A stretch of DNA of 30,297 nucleotides from an uncultured Thermomonas sp. GTDB taxonomy: Bacteria > Pseudomonadota > Gammaproteobacteria > Xanthomonadales > Xanthomonadaceae. The notes under the pieces are model-generated. The model worked only from the letters and a program-made list of their open reading frames with translations. It had not been told where the DNA came from and searched no databases. Below are positions 1-8,456 of the stretch, one piece after another. The position numbers and the translations under genes are program-made. Position 1 is the first letter of the stretch, and each line of letters starts with the position of its first letter. Location of the stretch: positions 1-30,297 of the forward strand of contig CAMLJA010000003.1 in the NCBI GenBank assembly GCA_946480065.1. The letters are read 5' to 3'.

Positions 1-547
1 CGGCCAGCAGCCGCTGCGCCTTGCCCAGCGCGTAGCAGTAGAGAATGGCCGCCTCGCCGCGGGCGGCGCACTCCTCGCGCCAGGCCACGATCTCGCGCGC
101 CACGTCCGCCGTGTCCGGCCAGCGGTAGATCGGCAGGCCGAAGGTGGCCTCGGTGATGAAGACGTCGCAGGGCACGACTTCGAACGGGGCGCAGGTGGGA
201 TCCGGCTGGCGCTTGTAGTCGCCCGATGCCACCCACGTCTCGCCGCCGCACTCGATCCGCACCTGCGCGCTGCCCAGCACGTGCCCGGCCGGGTGCAGCG
301 ACACCCGCGCGTCGCCCAGCGCGAACGCCTCGCCGTAGGCGTGCGGGTGGTAGCGCTGGTCGCCCAGCCGCCACTGCAGGATCGGCAGTCCCGGCGCGGC
401 CGCGTGGTAGTCGCCCATGCCGACGCGGGCGTGGTCGCCGTGGCCGTGGGTGATCACCGCGCGCGGCACCGGCCGCCACGGATCGATGTGGAAATCGCCG
501 GCGGGGCAGTACAGGCCTTCGGGGCGGAGGACGACCAGGTCGGGCAT
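1..547 (-). CDS. Ligase-associated DNA exonuclease (metallo-beta-lactamase fold), 5' part
   Basis: The first 182 residues are present; the gene runs off the left edge of the window. The MBL-fold metal site HGHGDH lies at residues 34-39, followed by GHVLGSAQ and SGDYK motifs, the order seen in beta-CASP/MBL nucleases related to mRNA 3'-end processing factors. Opening with PDLVVLRPEGLYCP and continuing with FHIDPWRPV is typical of the exonuclease encoded beside an ATP-dependent DNA ligase, a DEXH helicase and a PdeM-like phosphoesterase in many proteobacteria. Those partners would lie to the left and cannot be seen. The start is the ATG at 547, with no strong Shine-Dalgarno sequence. Predicted role: DNA end processing in repair. 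The family call is firm; the pathway is inferred from the family. Confidence 0.85.
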   Translation of the reverse strand, partial: MPDLVVLRPEGLYCPAGDFHIDPWRPVPRAVITHGHGDHARVGMGDYHAAAPGLPILQWRLGDQRYHPHAYGEAFALGDARVSLHPAGHVLGSAQVRIECGGETWVASGDYKRQPDPTCAPFEVVPCDVFITEATFGLPIYRWPDTADVAREIVAWREECAARGEAAILYCYALGKAQRLLA

Positions 548-626
548 CCGGGAAAGATGGGGGCGGACGCGTGCAGGCCAAGCGATGGCGGCCCCGGCTG
601 TGCCCGCGTGCAGGAGTCCAAACGCA

Positions 627-650
627 CATCGCCGCCCGGAGGCGGCGATG
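627..650 (-). terminator. Hairpin terminator after the M3 peptidase gene
   Basis: A perfect 10-bp inverted repeat CATCGCCGCC / GGCGGCGATG encloses a 4-base loop. On the minus strand the loop reads TCCG closed by a C-G pair, that is a C(UCCG)G tetraloop of the very stable UNCG class, followed by TGCGTTTGG. It starts 26 bases past the stop codon of the M3 peptidase. The T tract is short, so efficiency is uncertain. The rest of 548-675 shows nothing else. Confidence 0.65.
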
Positions 651-675
651 GCGGAAGCGGGACCTGGCGCGACGG

Positions 676-2847
676 TCAGTCGGCGGTCAGCCCGCGCTTC
701 TCCAGCAGGGGTTCGATCTTCGCCTCGTGGCCGGCGAAGTTCGGGAACAGCTTGCCGGCCTCGATCTCGCCGCCCGGCGCCAGCACGTACTGGCGCAGGC
801 GGTCGCCGTTGGCGCGGTCCAGCCCGCCGTGCCGCTCGATCCACTGCTCGGTGTTGGCGCCCAGCACCTCGGACCAGATGTAGGCGTAGTAGCCCGCCGC
901 GTAGCCGCCCATGATGTGGCTGAAGTACGGCGTGCGGTAGCGCGGCGGCACCGGCGCGTAGTCGAAGCCGTCGGCCTTCAGGGCCTGCGCCTCGAACGCC
1001 ATCACCCCGTCCGCGTCCGGGATCCGGTCCGCCGGCAGCTGGTGCCAGCGCTGGTCCAGCATCGCGGCCTCCAGGTATTCGGTGGTGGCGAAGCCCTGGT
1101 TGAACTTGGAGGCGGCGATCACCTTGTCCAGCAGCGCCTTCGGCATCGGCGCGCCGGTCTGGTAGTGCTTGGCGTAGTTCGCCAGCACCGTCGGCCAGTC
1201 CGCCCACATCTCGTTGACCTGCGACGGGTACTCCACGAAGTCGCGCGGCACGTTCATCGAGAAGTACGGGTAGCGCACGTCCTGGAAGAAGCCGTGCAGG
1301 GCGTGGCCGAACTCGTGGAACGCGGTGGTCACCTCGTCCCAGGTCAGCAGGGTGGGCTTGCCGTCCGCCGGCTTGGGGATGTTGAGGTGGTTGGCCACCA
1401 CCGGCTTCTCGCCCAGCAGCGCGGACTGCGAGACGTAGGTGTTCATCCACGCGCCGCCGCGCTTGGAGGCGCGCGCGTAGGGGTCGAAGATGAAGATGGC
1501 CAGGCGCTGGCCGTCCTTGTCGAACACGTCGTAGACCCAGGTGTCCGGGTGGTACTTCGGCAGGTCCGGGCGCGGCTTGAAGGTGATGCCGTAGAGCTGG
1601 TTGGCGGCGTAGAACACGCCGTCCTCCAGCACCCGCTTCATCTCGAAGTAGGGTTTGAGCTGGCTCTCGTCGAAGCTGTACTTCGCCGCGCGCACCTTCT
1701 CGCTGTAGTACGACCAGTCCCAGGGCTGCAGCTGGAACGAGGGCTGGCCCTTGGCCTTCTGCCCGGCGTCGATCATCGCCTGCAGGTCGGCGCCCTCGCG
1801 GCGGGCGTTGGCCACTGCCTTGGGCGCCAGCTGGCGCAGCATGGCGTTGACGTTGTCCTGGTTGCCGGCGGTCTCGTCGGCCAGCACGTAGTTGGCGTAG
1901 GTGTCGTAGCCCAGCAGCGCGGCGCGCTCGGCCCGCAGCTTCAGCACCTGGGCGATGATGCCGGTGTTGTCCCACTGGTTGCCGCGGCTGCCGCGCGCCA
2001 CCGACGCTTCGTGGATGCGTTCGCGCAGCGCGCGGTCCTCCAGCTGCGCCTCGGCCGGCTGGCCGGTGGTGTTGAGCAGGGCGATCACGTACTTGCCGTC
2101 GAGGCCGCGCGCGCGGGCGGCTTCGGCCGCGGCCGCCACCTGCTCGTCGCTGAAGCCCTTGAGCGCGGCCGCGTCGTCCACCACCACGGCGGAGGCGTTC
2201 ACCTCGGCCAGCACGTTCTGGTCGAACTGGGTGCCCAGCTTGGACAGCTCGGTGTTGATCTCGCGGATGCGGGCCTTCTGCGCGTCGCTCAGCGCGGCGC
2301 CGGCGCGCACGAAGTCGGTGTAGCGGCGCTCCAGCAGCCGCAGGTCCACCGGGTCCAGCCCCAGGCCGGCGCGGGCGTCGTACAGGGTCTTGATGCGGGC
2401 GAACAGCTTCGGGTTGAGCAGGATGGCGTCGCGGTGGGCGGAGAAGCGCGGCGCGTAGTCCTCCTCCAGCTTCTCGCGGACCGGGTTCTTGTCGGTGCCG
2501 ACCAAGTTGTAGAAGACGCTGGTGGCGCGGTTGAGCACGCGGCCGGTCTTCTCCATCGCCACGATGGTGTTCTCGAAGGTGGGCGGCGCCGGGTTGTCGG
2601 CGATCGCCTGGACCTCACGCAGTTCCTGCGCCATGCCGGCGTCGAAGGCCGGGGCGAAGTCGCTGTCGGCGATCTTGTCGAACTGGGGATAGTTCAGGTC
2701 CAGCGGGCTGGGAGCGGCGAACGGGCCGCTGTAGGCGGTGGCGGGCATCGGGGCCTCCGTCTGCTGTGGGGGAGTGGGGGCGGTGGCGCAGCCGGCCAGG
2801 GCGGTGGCGATGGCTAGCGCCAGGGAAGCGGCGATCGGGCGGGTCAT
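676..2847 (-). CDS. dcp: M3 family peptidyl-dipeptidase (Dcp-like), lipoprotein
   Basis: A 723-residue zinc metallopeptidase. The zinc site HEFGH is at residues 511-515 and the downstream glutamate ligand is E539 in DFVEYPSQ, the arrangement of E. coli Dcp, which removes C-terminal dipeptides. The N-terminus MTRPIAASLALAIATALAGC is a lipoprotein signal with lipobox LAGC, so the enzyme is probably anchored in the periplasm rather than cytosolic. The frame stays open to an upstream ATG at 2922, but the start at 2847 is preferred because it places the signal sequence at the N-terminus and has GAGGA just upstream. It is divergent from the CBS gene across 141 bases. Likely role: degradation of periplasmic or imported peptides. 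OpdA is the alternative family name; length and motifs favour Dcp. Confidence 0.92.
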   Translation of the reverse strand: MTRPIAASLALAIATALAGCATAPTPPQQTEAPMPATAYSGPFAAPSPLDLNYPQFDKIADSDFAPAFDAGMAQELREVQAIADNPAPPTFENTIVAMEKTGRVLNRATSVFYNLVGTDKNPVREKLEEDYAPRFSAHRDAILLNPKLFARIKTLYDARAGLGLDPVDLRLLERRYTDFVRAGAALSDAQKARIREINTELSKLGTQFDQNVLAEVNASAVVVDDAAALKGFSDEQVAAAAEAARARGLDGKYVIALLNTTGQPAEAQLEDRALRERIHEASVARGSRGNQWDNTGIIAQVLKLRAERAALLGYDTYANYVLADETAGNQDNVNAMLRQLAPKAVANARREGADLQAMIDAGQKAKGQPSFQLQPWDWSYYSEKVRAAKYSFDESQLKPYFEMKRVLEDGVFYAANQLYGITFKPRPDLPKYHPDTWVYDVFDKDGQRLAIFIFDPYARASKRGGAWMNTYVSQSALLGEKPVVANHLNIPKPADGKPTLLTWDEVTTAFHEFGHALHGFFQDVRYPYFSMNVPRDFVEYPSQVNEMWADWPTVLANYAKHYQTGAPMPKALLDKVIAASKFNQGFATTEYLEAAMLDQRWHQLPADRIPDADGVMAFEAQALKADGFDYAPVPPRYRTPYFSHIMGGYAAGYYAYIWSEVLGANTEQWIERHGGLDRANGDRLRQYVLAPGGEIEAGKLFPNFAGHEAKIEPLLEKRGLTAD

Positions 2848-2988
2848 GCGGTCCTCGTCGTCGGAGCGGTCAAAGCCCAAGCCTAGCGCAGCCGGGCGCC
2901 GGTGCCCCGTGACGATCGGCACCCCGCTTCACGTTCCGCCGACCGCCGCTGGCCGACAGTGCCGCCTCCCCCGACACGGAGACGCCCC

Positions 2989-3417
2989 ATGGCCGACATC
3001 GCCAGCGTGATGACCGCCGACCCCTGCTGCTGCCAGACCGACACCCCGCTGCCGCAGGTGGCGAAGATGATGATCGAGAACGACTGCGGGATGATCCCGG
3101 TGGTCGACGCCGACGATCGCCCGATCGGCACCATCACCGACCGCGACATCGCGGTGCGGGTGGTGGCCGCGGGCAAGGACGCCGGCGCCTGCTGCGCCCG
3201 CGACGCCATGACCACCCCGGCGCGCACCGTTGCCACCGACACCAGCCTGTACGACGCCACCTGCGTGATGGAGGCCGGCAAGATCCGCCGCCTGGTGGTG
3301 GTGGACGGCGACGGCAAGGTGGCCGGCGTGGCCGCCATCGCCGACCTGGCGCTGGCCGGCAAGGACGAGGCCACCGCCCAGGTGGTCAAGGAAGTCTCGG
3401 AGCCCGGCCGGGCCTGA
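2989..3417 (+). CDS. CBS domain-pair protein
   Basis: A 142-residue protein made almost entirely of two CBS motifs, roughly residues 1-62 and 70-130. The first begins with SVMTADPCCC and contains GTITDRDIAVR; the second begins with DAMTTPARTV and contains RRLVVVDGDGKVAG. Stand-alone CBS pairs usually bind adenine nucleotides and act as energy or redox sensors, but the partner cannot be named. Three cysteines in the CCC stretch near residue 13 and a CC pair near residue 67 are noticeable for a small cytosolic protein. The ATG at 2989 is preceded by GGAG; the frame is open further upstream without a good start. The gene lies upstream of the glutathione peroxidase on the same strand, separated by a GC hairpin. 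Confidence 0.88.
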   Translation: MADIASVMTADPCCCQTDTPLPQVAKMMIENDCGMIPVVDADDRPIGTITDRDIAVRVVAAGKDAGACCARDAMTTPARTVATDTSLYDATCVMEAGKIRRLVVVDGDGKVAGVAAIADLALAGKDEATAQVVKEVSEPGRA

Positions 3418-3446
3418 GCCCGCGCCCGGCGCGCGCGGCCGCGGGC
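3418..3446 (+). terminator. Possible hairpin after the CBS gene
   Basis: Arms GCCCGCG and CGCGGGC, with further CCG/CGG pairing inside, directly follow the CBS stop codon. No T tract follows, so this could be a weak or Rho-assisted terminator or simply GC-rich spacer. A CACAAT -10-like hexamer at 3451-3456 lies just after it and may serve the glutathione peroxidase gene. Confidence 0.3.
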
Positions 3447-3484
3447 CTGCCACAATGCAGGCCCCCGACCCGCAGGAGCGCGCC

Positions 3485-3967
3485 ATGGCCACCGCCTACG
3501 ATTTCGACGCCGTCCGCCTGGACGGCAGCCTGCAGCCGCTGTCGGAATGGCAGGGCAAGGTGCTGCTGGTGGTGAACGTGGCCAGCCGCTGCGGCTTCAC
3601 CCCGCAGTACGCCGGCCTGGAGGCCCTGTGGCGCGAGTACGGTCCGCGCGGGCTGGTGGTGCTGGGCTTCCCCTGCGACCAGTTCGGCCACCAGGAGCCC
3701 GGCGACGCAGAGGAGATCCGCAGCTTCTGCTCGCTGACCTACGACGTGACTTTCCCGATGTTCGCCAAGGTCGAGGTCAACGGCGGCAACGCCCACCCGC
3801 TCTGGAAGTGGCTGAAGGACGAGAAGGGCGGGCTGCTGGGGATCGACGCGATCAAGTGGAACTTCACCAAGTTCCTGGTGGGCCGGGACGGCCGGGTGCT
3901 GAAGCGCTATGCGCCCACCGACGCCCCGGCTTCTCTCGCGCGCGACATCGAGGCCGCGCTGGGCTGA
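3485..3967 (+). CDS. Glutathione peroxidase family protein (thiol-type)
   Basis: A 160-residue peroxidase that would reduce hydrogen peroxide or lipid hydroperoxides. The peroxidatic cysteine C36 sits in NVASRCGFTPQY, the second family signature is GFPCDQFGHQEPG (C64, with the tetrad glutamine near 70), and WNFTKF supplies the tryptophan and asparagine. C82 in the following helix is placed like the resolving cysteine of thioredoxin-dependent, non-selenium enzymes, so thioredoxin is a more likely reductant than glutathione. The start is the ATG at 3485 with AGGAG upstream; an earlier in-frame ATG at 3455 adds only MQAPDPQERA and lacks a ribosome site. The gene is convergent with fpr, one base apart. 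E. coli BtuE is the closest familiar relative. Confidence 0.93.
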   Translation: MATAYDFDAVRLDGSLQPLSEWQGKVLLVVNVASRCGFTPQYAGLEALWREYGPRGLVVLGFPCDQFGHQEPGDAEEIRSFCSLTYDVTFPMFAKVEVNGGNAHPLWKWLKDEKGGLLGIDAIKWNFTKFLVGRDGRVLKRYAPTDAPASLARDIEAALG

Positions 3968-3968
3968 G

Positions 3969-4763
3969 TCACTTCTCGACGAAGGCGCGCTCGTACACGT
4001 ACTCGCCGGCGGTGCCGATCCGCGGCGAGGCGGCGAAGCCGCGGCGGTCCAGGATGGCGCGGAAATCCGCCAGCATCTGCGGGCTGCCGCAGATCATGGC
4101 GCGGTCGTGCGCCGGATCCAGCGGGGGGAGCCCGAGGTCGGCCGCGATCCGGCCGCTGTCGAGCAGGTCGGTGATGCGGCCGCGCTGCGAACGGCCATGC
4201 CAGAGGAAATCCTCGCGGCTCACGGCGGGGTAGTACAGCAGCTTGGCGCGCACCTCCTCGCCCAGGTATTCGTGGCAGGGCAGGCCGCGCTCGATGTAGT
4301 CGCGGTAGGCCAGGTCGGCCGCGCCGCGCACGCCGTGCACCACGACCACCTTCTCGAAGCGCTCGTAGGTGGCGGGGTCCTTGATCACCGCCAGCCAGGG
4401 CGCCAGGCCGGTGCCGGTGCCCAGCAGGTACAGGTTGCGGCCGGGGTGCAGGTCGCTGACCAGCAGGGTGCCGGTGGGCTTGCGGCCGATCAGGATGCTG
4501 TCGCCCGGCCGGATGTGCTGCAGGCGCGAGGTCAGCGGGCCGTCCTGGACCTTGATGCTGAAGAACTCCAGTTCTTCCTCCCAGTTCGCGCTGGCGATCG
4601 AGTACGCGCGCAGCAGCGGCTTGCCGTCGACCTCCAGCCCGATCATCACGAACTGGCCGTTGTCGAAGCGGAAGCCGTCGTCGCGGGTGGTGGTGAAGCT
4701 GAAGTACGCGTCGGTCCAGTGGCGGACGTCGAGCACCGTCTCGGTGCCGAAGGGGGAGGCCAT
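3969..4763 (-). CDS. fpr: Ferredoxin-NADP+ reductase
   Basis: A 264-residue flavoprotein catalysing electron exchange between NADPH and ferredoxin or flavodoxin. The FAD-binding motif RAYSIAS is at residues 52-58, the NADP pyrophosphate motif GTGTGLAP at 115-122, and the NADP/FAD C-terminal region ends in AFVEK, as in the Azotobacter/Rhodobacter-type bacterial FNRs. Length matches the family. The start is the ATG at 4763 with CAGGA upstream, and a TAAAAT -10-like element lies at 4791-4796 on the same strand. The gene is convergent with the glutathione peroxidase gene and divergent from the DUF488 gene. In related bacteria Fpr contributes to oxidative-stress resistance and Fe-S repair, fitting its neighbour, but co-regulation is not shown. 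Confidence 0.95.
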   Translation of the reverse strand: MASPFGTETVLDVRHWTDAYFSFTTTRDDGFRFDNGQFVMIGLEVDGKPLLRAYSIASANWEEELEFFSIKVQDGPLTSRLQHIRPGDSILIGRKPTGTLLVSDLHPGRNLYLLGTGTGLAPWLAVIKDPATYERFEKVVVVHGVRGAADLAYRDYIERGLPCHEYLGEEVRAKLLYYPAVSREDFLWHGRSQRGRITDLLDSGRIAADLGLPPLDPAHDRAMICGSPQMLADFRAILDRRGFAASPRIGTAGEYVYERAFVEK

Positions 4764-4790
4764 GCGGGGTCGGGTCCTGGGTCTGCGGCC

Positions 4791-4796
4791 ATTTTA
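4791..4796 (-). promoter_or_regulatory. Putative -10 element of fpr
   Basis: TAAAAT on the minus strand, followed by GGCCGCAG, 27 bases upstream of the fpr start. No convincing -35 hexamer is seen at 16-18 bases. Five of six bases match TATAAT in otherwise very GC-rich DNA, which is why it stands out. Confidence 0.4.
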
Positions 4797-4856
4797 CGCC
4801 GCGCCGCAGCATGCGGCTTGACCGGGCGCAAACCCGCGCGCCGGCATGCTGGCGCC

Positions 4857-5399
4857 ATGCCTACCGGAACCCTGTGGACCATCGGCCATTCCACCCGGCC
4901 CTGGGACGTGTTCGAGGCGATGCTGGCGCAGGCCGGGATCGCGGTGCTGGCCGACGTGCGCCGCTTCGCCGGCTCGCGCCGGAACCCGCAGTTCTCGCGT
5001 GACGCGATGCCCGCGGCCCTGGCCGCCGCCGGGATCCGCTACTGGCCGCTGCCGGCACTGGGCGGGCGCCGGCGCGCGCTGCCCGGCTCGCCCAACACGG
5101 CGTGGCGGGTGGAGGCCTTCCGTGCCTATGCCGACCACCTGGCCAGCGCCGACTACATCGAGGCCCGCGAGGCGCTGATGGCGGCCGCGCTGCGCGCGCC
5201 GACCTGCGTGATGTGCGCGGAGGCGGTGTGGTGGCGCTGCCACCGGCGCCTGATCGCGGACGATTTCGTCGCCCGGGGCTGGACCGTGCTGCACCTGCTG
5301 GCGCCGGGGCGGCCGGCCGAACCGCACGCGCTGAACGTGGACGCGGTGATGGTGGACGGCGTGCTGCGCTACCCGGGGGCGCAGCCCCCGCTACTCTGA
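4857..5399 (+). CDS. DUF488 family protein
   Basis: A 180-residue protein of the DUF488 family, whose biochemical function is not settled. The N-terminal signature TIGHSTR (near residues 8-14), LADVRRFAGSRRNPQFS, and the C-terminal MCAEAVWWRCHRRLIAD with its two conserved cysteines are all present. The start at 4857 places the family N-terminus correctly; the frame is open far upstream only because it lies opposite fpr. No Shine-Dalgarno sequence is seen. The 3' end overlaps the convergent PQQ-dehydrogenase gene by nine bases (5391-5399), so both stop codons are within the overlap. Family is confident; function unknown. Confidence 0.85.
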   Translation: MPTGTLWTIGHSTRPWDVFEAMLAQAGIAVLADVRRFAGSRRNPQFSRDAMPAALAAAGIRYWPLPALGGRRRALPGSPNTAWRVEAFRAYADHLASADYIEAREALMAAALRAPTCVMCAEAVWWRCHRRLIADDFVARGWTVLHLLAPGRPAEPHALNVDAVMVDGVLRYPGAQPPLL

Positions 5400-6593
5400 G
5401 GCGGCCGGCGGGGTCAGTTCCAGCAGCTGGCCCGGGTCCTCGTCGGTGAGCACGTAGACGCGGCCGTCGGCAGCCACCCGCACGTCGCGGATGCGCTTGC
5501 CCAGCCCGGTGAGCAGGCGCTCCTCGGACACGATGCGCTCGCCGTCCAGCTGCAGCCGGATCAGGTTGCGGTCGGCCAGCGCGCCCAGCAGCAGGCTGTC
5601 GTTCCAGGCGCTTTCCGGATGCCCGGTGAGGAAGGCCATGCCGGACAGTCCGGGCGACTTCGCCCAGACGTGGTACGGGCGCTCCATGCCGGGTGCGGTG
5701 CGGCCGCGGGTCTCGGGGTAGGGGCGATTGGTGGCGTAGTCCATGCCGTCGCTGATGACGGGCCAGCCGTAGTTCCTGCCGGGCTCCGGCCGGTTGAGCT
5801 CGTCGCCGCCGCGCGGCCCGTGCTCGCTCTGCCACAGGCGGCCGGTGCGCGGATCCACCGCCAGCCCCTGCATGTTGCGGTGGCCGTAGCTCCAGATCGC
5901 CTTGCGCACGCCCGGACCTGCAGCAAACGGGTTGTCGGCCGGCTGGGTGCCGTCCAGGTTCAGCCGCACCAGCTTGCCCTGCAGCACCTCCAGGTCCTGC
6001 GCCAGCGCCTTCCGGTTGCGTTCGCCCTGGCTGATGAAGACGTGGCCGCCGGGCTTGCCGGCCGTGCCGTCGAAGGCGATGCGCGAGCCGAAGTGCACGT
6101 CGCCCTCCAGCTTGGGGAGCTGCCGGTAGATCACGTGCAGGTCCGACAGCGCGGCCTCGCCCAACGTGGCGGTGGCCACCGCGGTGCCGGCGGTGCCGGC
6201 CTCGCCCGGTTCGGCGAAGCTCAGCCAGATCCGGCGGTTGCCGGCGAAGCCGGGATCCAGCGCCACGTCCAGCAGGCCGCCCTGGCCCTGCGCGTACACC
6301 GCGGGCACCCCGGCGATCGGCGCGGAGACGCTGCCGTCCGCCGCGATCCGCCGCAGCCGGCCGGGACGCTCGGTGACCAGGAACCCGCCGTCGGGCAGCA
6401 GCGCCACCGACCACGGGTGGACCAGCCCGCCGGCGATTTCGCGCACCCGCAGGGTGCCCGCCGGGGTGGTTTCGGACAGCGCGGCCGCCGGCGACGCGGA
6501 CCCGGGCCCCGGCGCGGCCGCCGGTGCGGCAGGTTGCGTGCAGGCGCACAGCGCCAGCGCAATGGCGGAGAGGGTCCGGCGGATGGTGCGCAT
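5391..6593 (-). CDS. PQQ-dependent sugar dehydrogenase (glucose/sorbosone dehydrogenase family), lipoprotein
   Basis: A 400-residue protein. The N-terminus MRTIRRTLSAIALALCAC is a lipoprotein signal with the cysteine at 18, followed by an Ala/Pro linker and then a six-bladed propeller of the soluble glucose dehydrogenase/YliI family. It starts with LVHPWSVALLPDGGFLVTER and includes HFGSRIAFD, SYGHRNMQGLAVDP, EHGPRGGDELN and NYGWPVISDG, the conserved propeller motifs carrying the catalytic histidine and PQQ/Ca contacts. Predicted to oxidise aldose sugars in the periplasm with PQQ; the substrate is unknown and many relatives have no proven one. The start lies 9 bases after the ABC transporter stop, so the two are probably co-transcribed. 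Confidence 0.9.
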   Translation of the reverse strand: MRTIRRTLSAIALALCACTQPAAPAAAPGPGSASPAAALSETTPAGTLRVREIAGGLVHPWSVALLPDGGFLVTERPGRLRRIAADGSVSAPIAGVPAVYAQGQGGLLDVALDPGFAGNRRIWLSFAEPGEAGTAGTAVATATLGEAALSDLHVIYRQLPKLEGDVHFGSRIAFDGTAGKPGGHVFISQGERNRKALAQDLEVLQGKLVRLNLDGTQPADNPFAAGPGVRKAIWSYGHRNMQGLAVDPRTGRLWQSEHGPRGGDELNRPEPGRNYGWPVISDGMDYATNRPYPETRGRTAPGMERPYHVWAKSPGLSGMAFLTGHPESAWNDSLLLGALADRNLIRLQLDGERIVSEERLLTGLGKRIRDVRVAADGRVYVLTDEDPGQLLELTPPAASE

Positions 6594-6602
6594 GTCGCCT
6601 CC

Positions 6603-8456
6603 TCAGCGGTAGCCCGCGGCCTGCAGTTCGAACAGCTCGGCGTAGCGGCCGCCCTGCGCCATCAGCTGCTCGTGGGTGCCGCTGGCCTCGACCTTGCCGT
6701 CGGCCAGCACCAGGATGCGGTCGGCCATGCGCACGCTGGAGAAGCGGTGGCTGATCAGGACCGCGGTCTTGTCGTCGGACAGTTCCTTGAAGCGCTCGAA
6801 CACCTCGAACTCGCTGCGCGCGTCCAGCGCCGCGGTCGGCTCGTCGAGGATCATCACCTGGGCGTCGCGCATGTAGGCGCGCGCGATCGCGATCTTCTGC
6901 CACTGCCCGCCGGACAGGTCCACGCCCTCCTTGAAGCGGCGGCCGATCACCTGCTCGTAGCCCTTCGGGAGCCCGGCGACCACGCCGTCGGCCATGCCGC
7001 GGCGGGCGGCCTGCTCGATCCGCGCGCGGTCGTCCATGGCGTCGATCTGGCCCACGCCGATGTTCTCGGCCGCGGTCAGGTGGTAGCGGACGAAGTCCTG
7101 GAAGATCACGCCGATGTTGGCGCGCAGGTCGTCCAGGTCGTAGTCGCGCAGGTCGCGCCCATCCAGCAGGATGCGGCCCTCGTCGGGGTCGTACAGCCGC
7201 GCCAGCAGCTTGACCAGGGTGGTCTTGCCGGCGCCGTTCTCGCCCACCAGCGCCAGCACCTCGCCGGCGCGCAGCTCGAAGCTCAGGCCCCGCAGCGCCC
7301 AGCGGTCCGCGCCCTCGTAGCGGAAGCCCACGTCCTCGAACGCGAAGCCGCGGCGGATCGGGTCCGGCACCGGCAGCGCGCCCGGGCGGGAGGCGATTTC
7401 CGGCTGGATCTCGAAGAACGAGTAGAGGTCGTCCAGGTACAGCGCCTGCCCGGCCACCTGCGAGAAGCCGCTGAGCAGGCTTTCCAGCAGCTGGCGCAGG
7501 CGGCGGAAGCTGCCGGCCAGGAAGGTGAGGTCGCCGATGCTGAAGTCGCCGCGCACGGTGCGCCAGGCGATGTAGGCGTAGGCCACGTAGTAGCCCAGCG
7601 TCCCCAGCGCCGCCAGCAGCGTGCCCCAGAACGCGCGCTTGCGGGCCAGGATGCGGTTGGCCTCGTAGAACTTCTGCGACAGCACCCGGAAGCGCTCGAT
7701 GAAGAAGCGGTTGAGGTTGAAGATCTTGACCTCTTTCGCGGTCTCCACGCTGGCGCCCATCTGCCGCAGGTACTCCAGCTGCCGGCGCTCCGGGGTCCAC
7801 TGGAAGTTGAGCGAGTAGTTGAGCGCGTTGAAGTGCGACTCGCCCACGAACGCCGGCACCAGCGCGATCGCCAGCAGCACCATCAGCCACGGCGCGTAGG
7901 CCAGCAGGCCGGCGGCGAAGCTCACCACGGTGATCGCGTCCTGGGCCTGGCCGAACAGCTGGCCCATCAGGTTCATGCGGCCCATGGTCTGGCGGCGCGC
8001 GCGGTCCAGCTTGTCCTGCAGGTCGGCGTCCTCGAAGTCCTCCAGGTCCAGGGTGGCCGCGTGCTCCATCAGGCGGATGCTGGTGGCGTTGGTGAAACGC
8101 TCGGAGAGCAGCGTGTCCACGTAGCTGGTCAGCCGCCCCAGCAGGTCGGAGCCGATCGCCAGCGCGAACTCCGTGGCCAGCAGCGCCAGCAGGTGGTCCA
8201 GCTGGCCGCCGCGCCAGGCCACCATCGGGTCCTGGGCCACCCCGGCACCGATCAGCCGCACCGCCTCGTCGATGATCAGCTTGCCCACGTAGAGGGTGGC
8301 GATGGGCAGGAACGCCCGCACCAGCCGCAGCCCCATCGAGGCCAGGGTCATCGGCCGGCTGGTGGCCCAGATCTCGCGCAGGAACGGCGGGATGTTGCGC
8401 ATCGCCCCGAAGCGCTGGCGCAGGTTGAGCTGGTGGGAGGGAAGGGGCGGTGGCAT
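6603..8456 (-). CDS. ABC transporter, fused permease and ATPase (half-transporter exporter)
   Basis: A 617-residue half-transporter. The N-terminal membrane domain (about residues 20-330) has several hydrophobic helices, and the C-terminal nucleotide-binding domain carries Walker A GENGAGKTT (405-413), signature LSGGQ (514-518), Walker B VMILDEPTAALD and the switch histidine in LISHRF. This is the MsbA/lipid-multidrug exporter architecture, and it would work as a dimer. The substrate cannot be told from sequence. The start at 8456 is chosen over the earlier in-frame ATG at 8558, because the latter would run across the divergent promoter region and into the fumarase gene. It lies just upstream of the PQQ dehydrogenase gene. 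It is not assigned as msbA itself because the usual lpxK neighbour is absent. Confidence 0.9.
   Translation of the reverse strand: MPPPLPSHQLNLRQRFGAMRNIPPFLREIWATSRPMTLASMGLRLVRAFLPIATLYVGKLIIDEAVRLIGAGVAQDPMVAWRGGQLDHLLALLATEFALAIGSDLLGRLTSYVDTLLSERFTNATSIRLMEHAATLDLEDFEDADLQDKLDRARRQTMGRMNLMGQLFGQAQDAITVVSFAAGLLAYAPWLMVLLAIALVPAFVGESHFNALNYSLNFQWTPERRQLEYLRQMGASVETAKEVKIFNLNRFFIERFRVLSQKFYEANRILARKRAFWGTLLAALGTLGYYVAYAYIAWRTVRGDFSIGDLTFLAGSFRRLRQLLESLLSGFSQVAGQALYLDDLYSFFEIQPEIASRPGALPVPDPIRRGFAFEDVGFRYEGADRWALRGLSFELRAGEVLALVGENGAGKTTLVKLLARLYDPDEGRILLDGRDLRDYDLDDLRANIGVIFQDFVRYHLTAAENIGVGQIDAMDDRARIEQAARRGMADGVVAGLPKGYEQVIGRRFKEGVDLSGGQWQKIAIARAYMRDAQVMILDEPTAALDARSEFEVFERFKELSDDKTAVLISHRFSSVRMADRILVLADGKVEASGTHEQLMAQGGRYAELFELQAAGYR

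Noticed and set aside
571..2817. A 748-codon open frame on the plus strand opposite the M3 peptidase.
   Set aside because: It is the antisense shadow of a GC-rich gene, rich in V/G/A/R/H/Q with no recognisable domain, while the opposite strand has a complete zinc peptidase.
2848..2922. Upstream in-frame extension of the M3 peptidase (ATG at 2922).
   Set aside because: It would put 25 charged residues before a clear lipoprotein signal peptide; the start at 2847 has its own ribosome site.
4861..7890. A 1009-codon minus-strand open frame.
   Set aside because: It is in a different frame from the real ABC transporter and PQQ dehydrogenase genes, which carry full family motifs.
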